Program-made: the position numbers and the translations under genes | Origin: Kitasatospora sp. NBC_01246 | GTDB lineage: Bacteria; Actinomycetota; Actinomycetes; Streptomycetales; Streptomycetaceae | Direction: 5' to 3' | Length of the DNA stretch: 64,000 nucleotides | NCBI RefSeq assembly: GCF_036226505.1 | Contig: NZ_CP108484.1 | Location: forward strand, 8,699,212 to 8,763,211 | Notes under the pieces: generated by a model | Seen by the model: the letters and a program-made list of their open reading frames with translations, nothing else | Database searches by the model: none | Told to the model about the DNA's origin: nothing | Part shown: positions 35,456 to 44,829 of the stretch, piece by piece | Numbering within the stretch: position 1 is the first letter of the stretch | Layout: each line of letters starts with the position of its first letter

Positions 35456-37681
35456 GTGGCGGCGGTTCTGGAGCATTTGGGCATGTCGTTGTCGCATGAG
35501 GTCTCCCGTGTTCATCGGGATCTGATGGATGGTCGGGTACGGCTGACAGGTGCCGGGGCGGTGGTGGCCGGTTCCTTGGCGTCGTTGCCGTGGTTGGTCG
35601 TGGACGCGGCGGGCCGGGAGGTAGAGCCGGTCAGCGTCTACCTGCGGGATCGGCTGCTGGGAGACGTCAGTCCCCTGACGTGCCGGAGTTACGCCTTCGA
35701 TCTGCTGCGCTGGTTCCGGGTGCTGTGGACGGTGGACGTCGGCTGGGAGCAAGCCACCGAGGCCGAGGCTGCGGCGATGGTCGGCTGGCTGCGGTCGGCC
35801 CGGAACCCGCAGCGGCAGCGCCACCGAGAGGGCGGTCACCCGCCGGGCTCGGTGAACCCGAAGACCGGAAAGAGGATCCTGCCGGCTGGGTACGCGCCGG
35901 CGACCATCGCGCACAGCCTCTCGGTGGTGCACGGGTTCTATGCCTTCCACCTGCACTTCGGGCGCGGTCCGGTCCTCAACCCGGTACCGGAGAATCGGGC
36001 CCGCCGCGCCGCGCTCGCCCACCGCTCGCCGCTCGCCGATCGACGCCCAGGCCCGGCACCGGCGGGGCCGGCTGCGGCCGAAGGTGCCGGTGCGTCAGCC
36101 CCGGGCGATCCCCGACGCGCAGTGGGACGAACTGTTCGCACAGATGCGCTGCACCCGGGACCGCGCCCTGCTGGCCTGCTACGTCTCCTCCGGCGCTCGG
36201 GCCAGCGAACTGCTGGGCGTTCAACTGAGCGATCTCGACTGGCACAAGGGCCAGTTGTGGGTGGTCTCCAAGGGCACTCGGGAGCGACAGCCGGTCCCGG
36301 TCTCGCCAGAGGCGGTCCGCGCCTTCTACCTGGACCTGCCACCTGGGCGGTCGCCGAACCGGACCGCTGGGCACAGTGGGTCGCGCCGTGCCCGATCCGG
36401 GACGAGGACCTGCGGTGGTTCCAGGTCCGCCGCCGACGCTTGCAAGAGCGCATGGCCAACCGCACCCGCGAGCGCCAGCCGCTGCTGCCGATCCTGTCCC
36501 AGCACGTCACCGACCAGTGGCACCGCCGGCGAACCCTGCTGGAGGCGGCCCGCGCCGTCGGCCTGGGGGAACACTTCACCGTCGACGGCGTCGAGTGGCA
36601 GCGCGTCTCGGCGAAAGCGGACGCGCTGCGACCCGATCCGTCGACCGCCGCCGTCCGCGCGGTCAACCGAAGCACCGGCGAGCTGGTGCAGCTCACCCAC
36701 ACCGAGAACCAGGCGTTCTGGCAGTGGGCGATCGTCGAAACCCTGCGGCTGGCCGGACTGCGCGCCGAGGAGCTCACGGAGCTGACCCACCTGAGCGTGC
36801 GCAACTACCAGCGGCCCAGCGGCGAAGTCGTCGCGCTGTTGGTCGTCACGCCGTCCAAGAGCGACCGGGAGCGGGTCATTCCGATGTCCGCCGAGCTGTT
36901 CCACGTCATCGCGCAGATCATCCGCCGCCACATCAGTGCGAACAGGACCGTCCCGGTCTGCGTCCGCTACGACCTGCACGAGAAGGTCTGGAGCGAACCG
37001 TTGCCCTACCTGTTCCAGAACATGCACGGCGGAGCGATCAGGGCGATGTCCAGCACGACGATGTGGCGCATGATCCACCGTGCCGCTGCCGGGCTGGTCG
37101 CCACCGACCCGCGGTTCGCCGAGGTGAAGTTCGCCCCGCACGACTTCCGCAGGCTCTTCGCGACCGAGCTGGTCAACAACGGACTGCCGATCCACATCGG
37201 CGCTGCCTTGTTGGGCCACTTGAATATCCAAACCACTCGTGGCTACGTCGCGGTCTTCGACGACGACGTGGTCCGGCATTACCAGGAGTTTCTCGACCGT
37301 CGCCGGTCCCGGCGGCCCGAGAGCGAGTACCGCAAGCCCACCGAGCGGGAGTGGTCGGAGTTCAACGAACACTTCGACAAGCGCCGGGTCGAGCTCGGCT
37401 CCTGCGGTCGGCCCTATGGCACCCCCTGCACACACGAACACGCCTGCGTCCGCTGCCCGATGCTGAGCATCAACCCGAAGATGCTGCCCCGCCTCGACGA
37501 GCTGGAAGAAGACCTGCTCGCCCGCCGCGAGCGCGCCGTCTCCGAGGGCTGGCGGGGTGAGATCGACGGACTCGATCTCACCCTCACCTTCCTGCGGAGC
37601 AAGCGCGAGCAGGCCCGACGCTTCGAGCGGACTGGCCCCGTGCCACTTGGGCTGCCCGCCCCCCGCCGACAGCAGCAGTGA
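35456..37681 (+). pseudogene. chimeric tyrosine recombinase (two integrases fused, with frameshift)
   Basis: The frame starts at GTG 35456 or, more naturally, ATG 35483. The first part is a tyrosine recombinase: a core-binding domain (DVSPLTCRSYAFDLLRWFRV, HSLSVVHGFYAFHLHFGRGP). After a one-base change near 36035 it continues in another frame with AQWDELFAQMRC and SSGARASELLGVQLSDLDW (first catalytic Arg). Near 36350 this is joined to a second recombinase lacking its N-terminus (DRWAQWVAPCPIRDEDLRW). The second part has RLAGLRAEELTELT, HDFRRLFATELVNNG, LLGHLNIQTTRGYVAVF and a Cys-containing tail. The first integrase's HxxR and Tyr parts are absent. Confidence 0.78.
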
Positions 37682-37733
37682 TCAGCTACGGCATCATGGC
37701 AGGCCATTAGAGCTGGCCCTGGGGAGTGCCGTC

Positions 37734-38222
37734 ATGCAGTTAATCGTCCACGAACACCCGGTCGGACGCGCCGCGACCAACTACATCGCGCGCGCCGACC
37801 TGGCCCCCTTCGGGCTGGACGGACAGGCCGAACAGCTCTGGCTCAAGGCGGTCAACGACGGGAGTTACGAGGTCGCCTGCATTCCGTTCTCCACCTACGG
37901 GATCGCTCTGGGCGACACCGTGCTCCTCAACGACGACGACTACGTCAGCGAGGTGGTCGGGACCTCTCAGCATCGAACGCTGCGGCTCCTGTTCACTCCT
38001 GACCTGCCCGCCAGCGACCTCCAGCTGGCTGCTGGGAGGATCAAGACCGAGATCACCGCGGCCGGGCTGCTGAGCGAATGGAACGGCGAACGCTTCGTCG
38101 CCGTCGATGTCCCGCCCAACGCCGAACCCTCCGAACTGTTCGCCGTCATGGAGGCAGCAGTGAACGCGGGCCACGCCTTCTGGGAGTGGGCCAACGCAAT
38201 GCCGTTCGCCAGCTCTTCCTGA
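37734..38222 (+). CDS. DUF4265-family protein
   Basis: A 162-residue soluble protein. ATG 37734 follows GGGGAG by 7 nt. The pattern LWLKAVNDGSYEVACIPFST then YGIALGDTVLLNDDDYVSEV and SQHRTLRLLF matches DUF4265, a small family common in streptomycetes. Function is unknown. It lies downstream of the recombinase remnant and shows no lesions. Confidence 0.75.
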   Translation: MQLIVHEHPVGRAATNYIARADLAPFGLDGQAEQLWLKAVNDGSYEVACIPFSTYGIALGDTVLLNDDDYVSEVVGTSQHRTLRLLFTPDLPASDLQLAAGRIKTEITAAGLLSEWNGERFVAVDVPPNAEPSELFAVMEAAVNAGHAFWEWANAMPFASSS

Positions 38223-38312
38223 CGCTTGCGAGCTCACGCAGCGTCGGTCCGTGGCACAGAAAAGATCAGCGCCGAGCCAGGCGCATTGGCATGCGAGCCG
38301 CAGGGGGAATGA

Positions 38313-38660
38313 GTGGAGCAGATCACCGACGACCAGGTCACGCAGTTGATCCATTTCGTGTTTGCACGAATCCCCGACGCGGCCTCGCTCCAAGGCGATG
38401 CCCGCCGAACGGCCACAGCCTTGCGACTGGCCGTAACCAAGCAGGTCGCGGCGGTGCGCTTCCACCGAGCCTCCCCGCCTGAGCAGGCAGCGGAGACCGA
38501 GCTGCACGCAACCGCCTCATGGAACCTTCTGGTCGCGTTCGCCCAAATCTGGCACGACCACCCGGAGTTCCCCGCCGACGCCGCCATAGAGACCTTCGAG
38601 TTCGACTCCAAGTCGCCCCTCTCGACCACGGTGCACCGCGACCCGCTGCCTGAGCGATAG
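38313..38660 (+). CDS. hypothetical small protein
   Basis: GTG 38313 starts a 115-residue frame (MEQITDDQVTQLIHFVFARI) with mainly helical, acidic character (ATASWNLLVAFAQIWHDHPE). Codon bias is good and an AGGGGGA ribosome site precedes the start. It is 90 nt downstream of the DUF4265 gene, in the same direction and perhaps co-transcribed. Family not recognised. Confidence 0.6.
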   Translation: MEQITDDQVTQLIHFVFARIPDAASLQGDARRTATALRLAVTKQVAAVRFHRASPPEQAAETELHATASWNLLVAFAQIWHDHPEFPADAAIETFEFDSKSPLSTTVHRDPLPER

Positions 38661-38852
38661 GCCCTACCGAACTTGGTGCAGAGAAGGTCCAGCGAGCACC
38701 TCACCCCCGGAGGTGTCGTCGTCCGGACCACCTGGCATGAGAAGCCGTTGTCTTTCCGAGAGTGACGGGCGTGTTTCCGCTGGTCAGGTATAGGAATGGT
38801 GTTTCGGCGGCAGGGACGGGGTGTCGATTCGTCTCTTCGTGGAGGTGCCGGG

Positions 38853-39347
38853 ATGCCGTCGGTGATGGGGCTGTTGGAGGAACGCGAACGCACTGCCCGA
38901 CAGCGGGTGGAGACCCTTCAGGCCGAGCTGCGGGAGGCGGAGGCCGCGTGGGAGCGGTTCGTGATCACCCGTGAGACGGTTGTCGAGGTCCTAGCGGAAC
39001 CTCGCGATGGCGAGGAGCTTCCGCAGGTCGTGGTGGCCGACGAGCGTCCGGCGCGGGACCTGGCGGCGGCGGCCGGTTCGGTGGTGCCGCATTGGCGGGA
39101 AGGGCTTGCTCCGGCGGTGCTGGCGCCGGACTATCAGCGGATCATGGACGTCCTGATTGGTCGGAGCGGGCCCGGTGGGGAGGCGATGGACTGCCGACAG
39201 CTCGCGGCGGCGGTCGGGCTGGAGCCGGTCCCGGCGAAGGTCGAGGGGATGAGGTCGAAGGCGAAGCGCCTGGCCGCGCGGGGCTGGCTGGCCGAGGAGA
39301 AGCCGGGGAGGTTCAGGCTGGTCGCCGGGCGAGGCGTCGGCTCATAA
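38853..39347 (+). CDS. hypothetical protein with coiled-coil N-terminus and winged-helix-like C-terminus
   Basis: ATG 38853 (MPSVMGLLEERERTARQRVE) gives 164 residues; a GGAGGTGCC ribosome site supports this start over one at 38796. An N-terminal helix of about 40 residues is followed by a C-terminal helix-turn-helix-like part (YQRIMDVLIGRSG, MDCRQLAAAVGLEPVPAKVE, KRLAARGWLAEEKPGRFRL). Streptomycetes often carry this gene type next to IS elements. It overlaps the convergent IS5 transposase by 35 nt, so the insertion landed at its 3' end. Confidence 0.65.
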   Translation: MPSVMGLLEERERTARQRVETLQAELREAEAAWERFVITRETVVEVLAEPRDGEELPQVVVADERPARDLAAAAGSVVPHWREGLAPAVLAPDYQRIMDVLIGRSGPGGEAMDCRQLAAAVGLEPVPAKVEGMRSKAKRLAARGWLAEEKPGRFRLVAGRGVGS

Positions 39348-40221
39348 CCATGCTCATCGACCAGCGAATCATCGCCTCGGCGGTGTCGGTGCGGGCCTCA
39401 TAGTCGCGGGCGAGTCGGCGTGAGCACATCAGCCAGGCGAACGTGCGCTCCACCAGCCACCTTTTGGGCAGCACCACGAAGCCCGCGGTGTCGTCGGTGC
39501 GTCTGACCACGGTCAGCGCGATGGCAAGGACGTCGCGGGCGAGGTCGACCAGGCGTCCGGTGTAGCCGCCGTCGGCCCACACCAGCGTGATGCGCCAGTG
39601 CCGCGTCCGCAGCCGGGCCAGCAGCGTCTGTGCCGCGTCCCGGTCGGTGACCGACGCCGCGGTGACCATCACCGTCAGCAGCAACCCGAGGGTGTCCACC
39701 ACGATGTGCCGCTTACGGCCGTTGACCTTCTTCCCGCCGTCGAAGCCCCGGCTCGCGGCCGGCACCGAAGCGGCGCCCTTCACCGACTGCGCGTCGATGA
39801 TCCCCGCGGTCGGCTCCCGGTCCCGGCCCACCGCTTCGCGGACCCGGTCCCGCAGCCGGTCGTGGAACTCGGCGACCAAGCCCTTGTCCCGCCAGCGCCG
39901 GAAGAAGGCATAGACGCGGTCCCACGCGGGGAAGTCCGCGGGCATCGCCCGCCAGGTGATGCCGCCCGCGACCAGGTAGCGGATCGCGTCGACCATCTGC
40001 CGGTGGCAGGAGCCCTCCGGCTGTCCACCCCTGCCCTCCAACCATGCCGGTACCGGCATCGCCTCGCGGACCACGGCCCATTCGGCATCAGTCATGTCGG
40101 AGGGATACCTCGGCCGTCTGTGCGGCTGGTCCCCAGCGTTCCCGAACCGGTGAGCGAGGCAATCACACTCACGGGCAGCCAAGTTGAAACCCACAGGTGC
40201 GAGGGCATACAACAGCGACAA
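39313..40221 (-). CDS. IS5-family transposase (IS1031/IS112-like)
   Basis: An open frame of up to 302 residues; the usual start may be ATG 40095 (MTDAEWAVVREAMPVPAWLE). Core motifs are RYLVAGGITWRAMPADFPAW, GIIDAQSVKGAASVP (first Asp), VWADGGYTGRLVDLARD (second Asp) and RRWLVERTFAW-like (LPKRWLVERTFAWLMCSRRL, Glu). This is the only IS5-type transposase in the window that is open from end to end. Its C-terminus runs into the 3' end of the gene ending at 39347, so the element end there may be altered. Confidence 0.85.
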   Translation of the reverse strand: MSLLYALAPVGFNLAARECDCLAHRFGNAGDQPHRRPRYPSDMTDAEWAVVREAMPVPAWLEGRGGQPEGSCHRQMVDAIRYLVAGGITWRAMPADFPAWDRVYAFFRRWRDKGLVAEFHDRLRDRVREAVGRDREPTAGIIDAQSVKGAASVPAASRGFDGGKKVNGRKRHIVVDTLGLLLTVMVTAASVTDRDAAQTLLARLRTRHWRITLVWADGGYTGRLVDLARDVLAIALTVVRRTDDTAGFVVLPKRWLVERTFAWLMCSRRLARDYEARTDTAEAMIRWSMSMVMSRRLARRPA

Positions 40222-40281
40222 CAGGGCCTCCCTGGTGCTTCTCCGGCTTCAACACCCAGGAGCTGCACCGGAGGCCCTGTC
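40221..40281. repeat. imperfect inverted repeat at the 5' side of the IS5 transposase
   Basis: acagggcctcc..ggtgc on the left pairs with gcaccggaggccctgt on the right (about 16 bp with a 2-nt bulge, about 28-nt loop). It could be the element's terminal repeat region or a terminator between the divergent IS5 and NUDIX genes. Confidence 0.5.
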
Positions 40282-40394
40282 TTCATGCGTCCATCACCCC
40301 GCGATCACCCGAACGGGACTCCCGTTCGATCGGCAACCGCCCTGATCGGTACGACAACGGCGTCTGAGCCAGCCTGCCCGGCCTGGGCCCGGCG

Positions 40395-40922
40395 ATGACC
40401 ACCAGCCTGGGGAGCGGACCGGTGCGGGTGCGGGTGTGCGCGGTGCTGGTCCACAACGGCCGGGTGTGTCTGATCCGCCGTCAGCGGGAGGCCGGCTTCC
40501 AGCTCTCGCTGCCCGGCGGCGTGGTCGAGGACGAGGACGGCGAAGAACCCGAGACCGCGCTGCGTCGGGAGCTCCTCGAGGAGCTCGGCTTCGACCTGGC
40601 GATGCTGCCCGAGGTGCCGGTGCTGTGCTTCGTCCAGGACCAGGAGACGAAGCGGCCGGGCGAAGTGGAGCCGTTCCGGCGCCGGCACCTGGTCTACGTC
40701 GCTCACCTGCCCGACCACCTGGCGGCGGCCGTCGCCGTGGTCGAGCAGGACGACCCGGACCGGGCGCTGGTGGTGTGGCTGCCGGCGGCCGGTGTGGCCG
40801 GCCTCCACCTGTACCCGGCGGTCGGCCCCGTCCTCGACCAGGCCGTCCGGCCCGACACCGCCCAGGCCGGCGGCCCGATGCTGCTCCCGGTGATGACCGG
40901 CGCGTCCTACCAGTGGCGCTGA
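40395..40922 (+). CDS. NUDIX hydrolase
   Basis: A 175-residue protein. The Nudix box GGVVEDEDGEEPETALRREL then LEELGF (about 41-66) carries two extra residues before the first Glu compared with the canonical spacing. The rest (VCLIRRQREAGFQLSLPGG, RRHLVYVAHLPDHL) is typical. ATG 40395. It would hydrolyse a nucleoside diphosphate linked to another group; the substrate is unknown. The downstream gene starts 64 nt later in the same direction. Confidence 0.82.
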   Translation: MTTSLGSGPVRVRVCAVLVHNGRVCLIRRQREAGFQLSLPGGVVEDEDGEEPETALRRELLEELGFDLAMLPEVPVLCFVQDQETKRPGEVEPFRRRHLVYVAHLPDHLAAAVAVVEQDDPDRALVVWLPAAGVAGLHLYPAVGPVLDQAVRPDTAQAGGPMLLPVMTGASYQWR

Positions 40923-40985
40923 CCTGCCGCTCGGTGTTCACGGGAACGGACGTCGCGGGCGGGTGCGGCGCGGGATAGTGCGGGG

Positions 40986-41642
40986 GTGACCGCGATTCCC
41001 GCTCGCCTGGACCTGCCCGCACGCCGACGCCGCCACGCCCGGCTGATCGCCGCCCTGACCGCCACGGTCGGGGCCTGCGCTACGGCGGCGGCCGCGCTGT
41101 ACCAGCCCGTCGCCGACGCCCCGCCCGGGCAGGACGCGGTCGTGGTGGACCCGCTGCCGGTCGTCTACCTCGGCCGCACCGCGGCCCCGCTGCTGGAGGC
41201 GGCGCGGGCCGAGGACGACGCCCGGTGGCCGGCCGCCGTCGCGCGGGAGCGGGAGCAGGCCCGGCGGACGAGCGCCGCGAGGGTGGCGCTGGGGCGGGCC
41301 GAGGAGATCGTGGAGGAGCCCGGGCTGTCCTGGCCCGTGCCGCTTCCGACCGCGCAGCAGGGTGCGGTCATCGACCTGGCGGGCGCCGGTGACCAGGTCG
41401 CCGAGCTGTGGCGCGCCGACCCGGCGCAGGCCGCCGCTGTGGTGCGCGAGCTGGTGGCCGGCGGGGAGTTCACCCCGGCAGAGGTTCTGGACGCGGCGGT
41501 GGAGGCGGCCGTCGGTGCCGGGCTGCTGGCGCTGGCCGACGCGGGCACGGCGTCCGATCCGAGCATGATGGCCGAGCAGTGCCTGGGCGCCGTCCCGTAC
41601 CTGGTGCTCGCGGTGGCCCTGGCATCCGCCGACCTCGACTGA
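40986..41642 (+). CDS. hypothetical protein with one N-terminal membrane segment
   Basis: GTG 40986 opens 218 residues. A basic start (RLDLPARRRRHARL) is followed by one hydrophobic segment (IAALTATVGACATAAAALY), then an Ala/Glu-rich helical domain (VVRELVAGGEFTPAEVLDAA) and a hydrophobic C-terminus. It probably sits in the membrane with the bulk outside. It has genuine codon bias but no recognised family. Confidence 0.6.
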   Translation: MTAIPARLDLPARRRRHARLIAALTATVGACATAAAALYQPVADAPPGQDAVVVDPLPVVYLGRTAAPLLEAARAEDDARWPAAVAREREQARRTSAARVALGRAEEIVEEPGLSWPVPLPTAQQGAVIDLAGAGDQVAELWRADPAQAAAVVRELVAGGEFTPAEVLDAAVEAAVGAGLLALADAGTASDPSMMAEQCLGAVPYLVLAVALASADLD

Positions 41643-41760
41643 GTGACTGGTCAGGTAGTGCGAAAGTGGCAGCGGCACTGGGGGCCTTGGTGCCGCGGTG
41701 CGTTCTGCGGGGTCGTTCCGCGCTGGCGGAACGAAGTGATCAACCCTGTGCTGACATCGC

Positions 41761-41838
41761 GCACCTTGACGGCCCGGCGGCCGGCCCGGCCGGGACACCT
41801 TGATGCCCGCCCCGGGCGTACCGGGGCGGCCATCAAGG
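41761..41838. repeat. iteron-like CCTTGATG repeats downstream of rep gene 1
   Basis: gcaccttgacgg at 41761, gggacaccttgatgccc at 41792 and a reverse-oriented catcaagg at 41831 match the longer array at 42.73-42.92 kb and the pair at 44.88 kb. They lie just after the 3' end of the first rep remnant. Confidence 0.65.
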
Positions 41839-41857
41839 CGAGACTGCCGGGTGCCGG

Positions 41858-42665
41858 TCAGGGCTTGGTGCCGGTCAGCTCCCACCAGGGGACGGGGCCG
41901 TCGTCGAGGTCGGCGATCGGCCACCAGTTGTCGGCGCCTGGGCCGTCGGCCTCGAGGTCCTCCAGCTTGGCGACGCCGGCCGCCACGGTGCGCAGCATCC
42001 TGGCGACGTAGGGGGTGCGGGCGGCGGTCTCCAGGTCGGTGGCCCGGTTGGCGAAGCCGGTCTGGCCGGTGCCGGTGAGGACGAACAGCAGCCGGGGGAA
42101 GACCGGGTAGCGGCGCTCCCACAACGGCTTGCGCCCGCCCTGGACGGCTTCGATGGTGCCGGCCCGCATCCCGGCGGGGAGCGGGGCGGTGGCCCAGTAG
42201 CGGGCGTAGGCGTTCAGCTTCGCGGCGAGCCGGGGCCCGCCCATGGTGGCGCGGTCGACCTCGACGAACGCCCGGTTGGCCACCCGCCCCCGTCGGTGGC
42301 GGTGCGCCCGTAGTGGAGCAGGCCGTCCGGGCGCACGGTGCCCTCCTTGCTGGTGGCCACCTGCAGGTGATTGAAGTGGACCTTGGTGGCGAGCAGGCCA
42401 CCGGGACGGGCGGCCATCTCGACGGACAGCGTGCGCCGCAGGTTCCGGGGATGCACTGGCTTGTCGGGCTCCGCATCTTCTCGATGCCGCTGTCGGGGGC
42501 GTGCAGGCGGCGCAGCTGCTCGGCGGTGGCGATCCGGAACTGGAACAAGGAGGCGAGCACTGCCCAGGTGATCTCCACCTCCCGCGTGTCGCCGTCCGGC
42601 TCCGCGCCCGTCCGTGCCCTGGCCCTCGTCCTGGTCATCGGCTGGGCGCTGTCGCTCGTCGTCAT
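41858..42665 (-). pseudogene. replication-relaxation family protein (plasmid rep), internal deletion and frameshifts
   Basis: ATG 42665 (MTTSDSAQPMTRTRARARTG) leads to WAVLASLFQFRIATAEQLRR then LHAPDSGIEKM, the N-terminal winged helix of replication-relaxation proteins. About 100 residues are then missing and the frame changes near 42480 (NLRRTLSVEMAARPGG). A second change near 42285 gives RAFVEVDRATMGGPRLAAKL, PVFPRLLFVLTGTGQ and the end at 41858. The family acts in plasmid replication and DNA relaxation. It is clearly defective but identifiable, with iterons on both sides. Confidence 0.78.
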
Positions 42666-42729
42666 AGCAGGGGCTTCCCTCCGGCTGGGCACGGAGCCGG
42701 TGCTCCGCGCGGTCGCCGTAGGGAACCCC

Positions 42730-42918
42730 GCGAACCTTGACGTATCCCTTGGTGAACAGCCCCCTCGGCCGCAACGATCACGTAACGGCCCCCACCAAGG
42801 TGAGCCACCAACCTTGGCGGATTCCTTGATGACCACCCCGAATTCCTTGGTGGCGCCGCCCGGACACCTTGGTGCCCTCCGGACACCTTGATGACCGGGG
42901 CGAACACCTTGATGCCGC
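42730..42918. repeat. iteron-like array (about nine copies) upstream of rep gene 1
   Basis: Copies of a core CCTTGRTG, most with context GGACACCTTGATGNC or GATTCCTTGGTGGC, lie near 42733, 42745, 42793 (reverse), 42811, 42821, 42841, 42861, 42879 and 42901. The best three (42861-42918) are 18-21 bp apart, close to two helical turns. The array straddles the 5' end of the rep gene, as plasmid origin iterons often do. Confidence 0.72.
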
Positions 42919-43116
42919 ACCTGCCCGCTGCGCCCTGCAGCTGCCAGGCCCCGCGCAGGGGCCCGACCGGTGGCGGCCGGGCCGGCCGGGGCAGCGCTGG
43001 TTCCCCCGTACTGGGCCGGGCATATCTGCCTGACCTGTGACGCGGCCGCTCGCACGGGCTGACACCCGGGCCACACGGCGGCGCCATGGCCGTGCCGCCA
43101 GACCGTTCTGTGTCGG
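42919..43116. other. intergenic, nothing further recognised
   Basis: About 200 bp between the iteron array and the small ORF at 43117-43332. It is GC-rich without a clear hairpin and could hold the promoter of the rep gene or part of an origin. Confidence 0.35.
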
Positions 43117-43332
43117 CTACCGGGGGCCCGGTCCTCGGGTGCGGCGGGGGTCGAGCGCTTGGCGCAGGGCGTGCAGGTCGGTGATGGTGACCTGTTCGGC
43201 GAAGCGGGCCAGCAGTCGGCGCAGGCCGCGCTGGTCCCGGTCATGGACGGCTTCGGTGAGGGCGGCCAGCAGGGATGCCCGCGCGGCCGGGTCGGGCGCG
43301 CGCACCGGCGCCGTGGTCGGTGGGTCTTCCAC
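43117..43332 (-). CDS. small hypothetical protein upstream of rep gene 1
   Basis: GTG 43332 opens 71 codons (MEDPPTTAPVRAPDPAARAS then LLAALTEAVHDRDQRGLRRL, LARFAEQVTITDLHALRQAL). It has a helical, leucine-rich pattern and good codon bias. It is read in the same direction as the rep gene, 450 bp upstream, with the iterons between. Function is unknown. Confidence 0.5.
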   Translation of the reverse strand: MEDPPTTAPVRAPDPAARASLLAALTEAVHDRDQRGLRRLLARFAEQVTITDLHALRQALDPRRTRGPGPR

Positions 43333-43464
43333 CGGCTGCCTCCCGTCCGTGTGCCGCTCGCTCGTTCGTGCCGCTTGTTGTCCCTGGCCCGGGTGCGGAC
43401 CGTCCGTTCTGCGGGGCGAAGACTACCTTCCCTCCGGACACCGAAAAATCTGTGCTGGCTGAAG

Positions 43465-43493
43465 TAGACATCGCCCTGTGTCGTGGTTAGTGT
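43465..43493 (+). promoter_or_regulatory. sigma70-type promoter reading into the repeat region
   Basis: -35 TAGACA (43465-43470), 17-bp spacer, -10 TAGTGT (43488-43493). This fits the actinomycete housekeeping consensus (TTGACA, TAnnnT) well. No convincing ORF follows within 900 bp on the plus strand before the terminator at 44353. Confidence 0.55.
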
Positions 43494-43499
43494 TTCTCC

Positions 43500-44350
43500 C
43501 GTAGACGCAGTCAAGCGGTACCCGCCAGACACGAACTGGCGGGCAGCATTACAGAAGTTCGCAGGTCGGCACGGTTGTGGGGCCCTGAAGCCAGAGCAGG
43601 TGCAGGACGGTGACAGGACCGGCAGCCGGGCCGGGCGGCCCGCAGTGATCAGGGGCCGCCACCGCGCGGTACCGCAGTTCAGCAGATGCAGTACCCAGCA
43701 GGTGAGCAATACGCAGGACGCGCCGTGCAGGTGGGCGTGGAGCAGTGACGCAAACAACGGCGCGGCAGCAGAGTTGCGAAGCCAGGGTTGGTGCAGGTCG
43801 GCGACGGGACTGGCAGCCGGGCCGGGTGGCCCGCAGTGATAAGGGGTCACCACCCAGCGGTACCGCGGTAAGTGCAGGTGCAGTACCCAGCAGGTGAATT
43901 GAGTTGAGCGGTACCAGCAGTCGCGGTACGCGGTATCCCAGTAAAGGCGCCAGGACTGCGGGCGCGCGTGCTGGGAGGTCCGGGCAGTGGGGTTCCAAGC
44001 CGAGCAGGTGAGCAGGACGGGCGACGGGGCTGGCTGCCGGACCGGATGGCCCGGGAGGGCCGCCGCAGCAGTACCAGGCAGTTGAAGTTCAGCAGTACCG
44101 AGAAGTACCCGTGTGAGTAGTACCAAGCAGTTCGCAGTCCCAGTCAGTACAGAGGATGAACGGAGGGGACAGAGCGCCATCAGGATCGCCCGGCCCGTGA
44201 GGTCTTCACCCGGGCGGACACCGCAGACCCCCATTGAGTACGAGGACGGTGGTTTCCGGTCACGCATACGCGATCCCCGCACATCCCCTCTCCCGGGGAC
44301 TTGCGGAACAAGGAACCCGGCTACAGCCGGTAGATGGTGATGTATCCCTT
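43500..44350 (+). ncRNA. repetitive non-coding segment, possible long RNA or origin
   Basis: Three degenerate direct copies of a unit of about 110 bp start near 43584, 43779 and 43996. Shared blocks are gaagccagagcaggtgcagg, ggcagccgggccgggcggcc and gcagtacccagcaggtga; AGTACC recurs many times after them. A hairpin cccgccag/ctggcggg sits at 43521-43543 near the start. The stretch follows a promoter (43465) and ends at a terminator (44353), and codon-position bias is poor in all frames. It could be an untranslated RNA, or a second replication-origin region. The unit does not resemble an IS or a gene. Confidence 0.45.
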
Positions 44351-44352
44351 TC

Positions 44353-44385
44353 GGGGCCCCGGAGCCGCAACGGCGCCGGGGCCCC
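44353..44385. terminator. terminator before the MerR gene
   Basis: ggggccccgg (44353-44362) and ccggggcccc (44376-44385) pair over 10 bp, with a 13-nt loop that has further internal pairing. It lies between the repetitive region and the small MerR gene and would end the transcript from 43465. Confidence 0.65.
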
Positions 44386-44420
44386 TCGCCGCGCCCCCGA
44401 ACCAACACAGAAGAGGTGCA

Positions 44421-44771
44421 GTGACCACGACGACCATCCGACCCCACACCCCCCACACCCTCGACGACGACGACTACCCCGCCTACACCATGGGCCGCGC
44501 CGCCGAGATGACCGGCACCACCGCCGGCTTCCTACGGGCCTTGGGCGAACACGGCCTGATCACCCCACTGCGCTCCGAGGGCGGCCACCGCCGCTTCTCC
44601 CGCTACCAGCTGCGCATCGCGATGCGAGCCCGCGACCTCGTCGACCAGGGCACCGCCATCGACGCCGCCTGCCGCATCGTCATCCTCGAAGACCAACTCG
44701 AAGAAGCCCTGCGCCTCAACGAACAACTGCGCCGCCCCACCACCGGACAGCCGCCGCCAGCCGACACCTGA
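44421..44771 (+). CDS. small MerR-family transcriptional regulator
   Basis: GTG 44421, 6 nt after AGAAGAGG, starts 116 residues. The MerR helix-turn-helix and wing are clear: YPAYTMGRAAEMTGTTAGFL, RALGEHGLITPLRSEGGHRR, FSRYQLRIAMRARDLVDQG. A short C-terminal helix (LEDQLEEALRLNEQLRR) would form the dimer coiled coil. There is no effector domain, so it resembles HspR-like or phage/plasmid MerR proteins. It is flanked by terminators on both sides and is therefore monocistronic. Targets are unknown, possibly the adjacent rep/iteron region. Confidence 0.85.
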   Translation: MTTTTIRPHTPHTLDDDDYPAYTMGRAAEMTGTTAGFLRALGEHGLITPLRSEGGHRRFSRYQLRIAMRARDLVDQGTAIDAACRIVILEDQLEEALRLNEQLRRPTTGQPPPADT

Positions 44772-44829
44772 CGCGTACGGCCCCCGCCCGGTGGGTTCCG
44801 CCTCGGGCCTGCGGCACGACAGAACACCG

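Noticed and set aside
43584..44100. Repeats considered as a CRISPR array
   Set aside because: Units are about 110 bp, degenerate and not separated by unique spacers of constant length. No cas gene is present.
40938..44456. Open frame of 1172 codons on the minus strand
   Set aside because: It is antisense to the NUDIX and membrane-protein genes and crosses the iterons and the repeat region. Only a piece near 42480-42665 coincides with the real start of rep gene 1.
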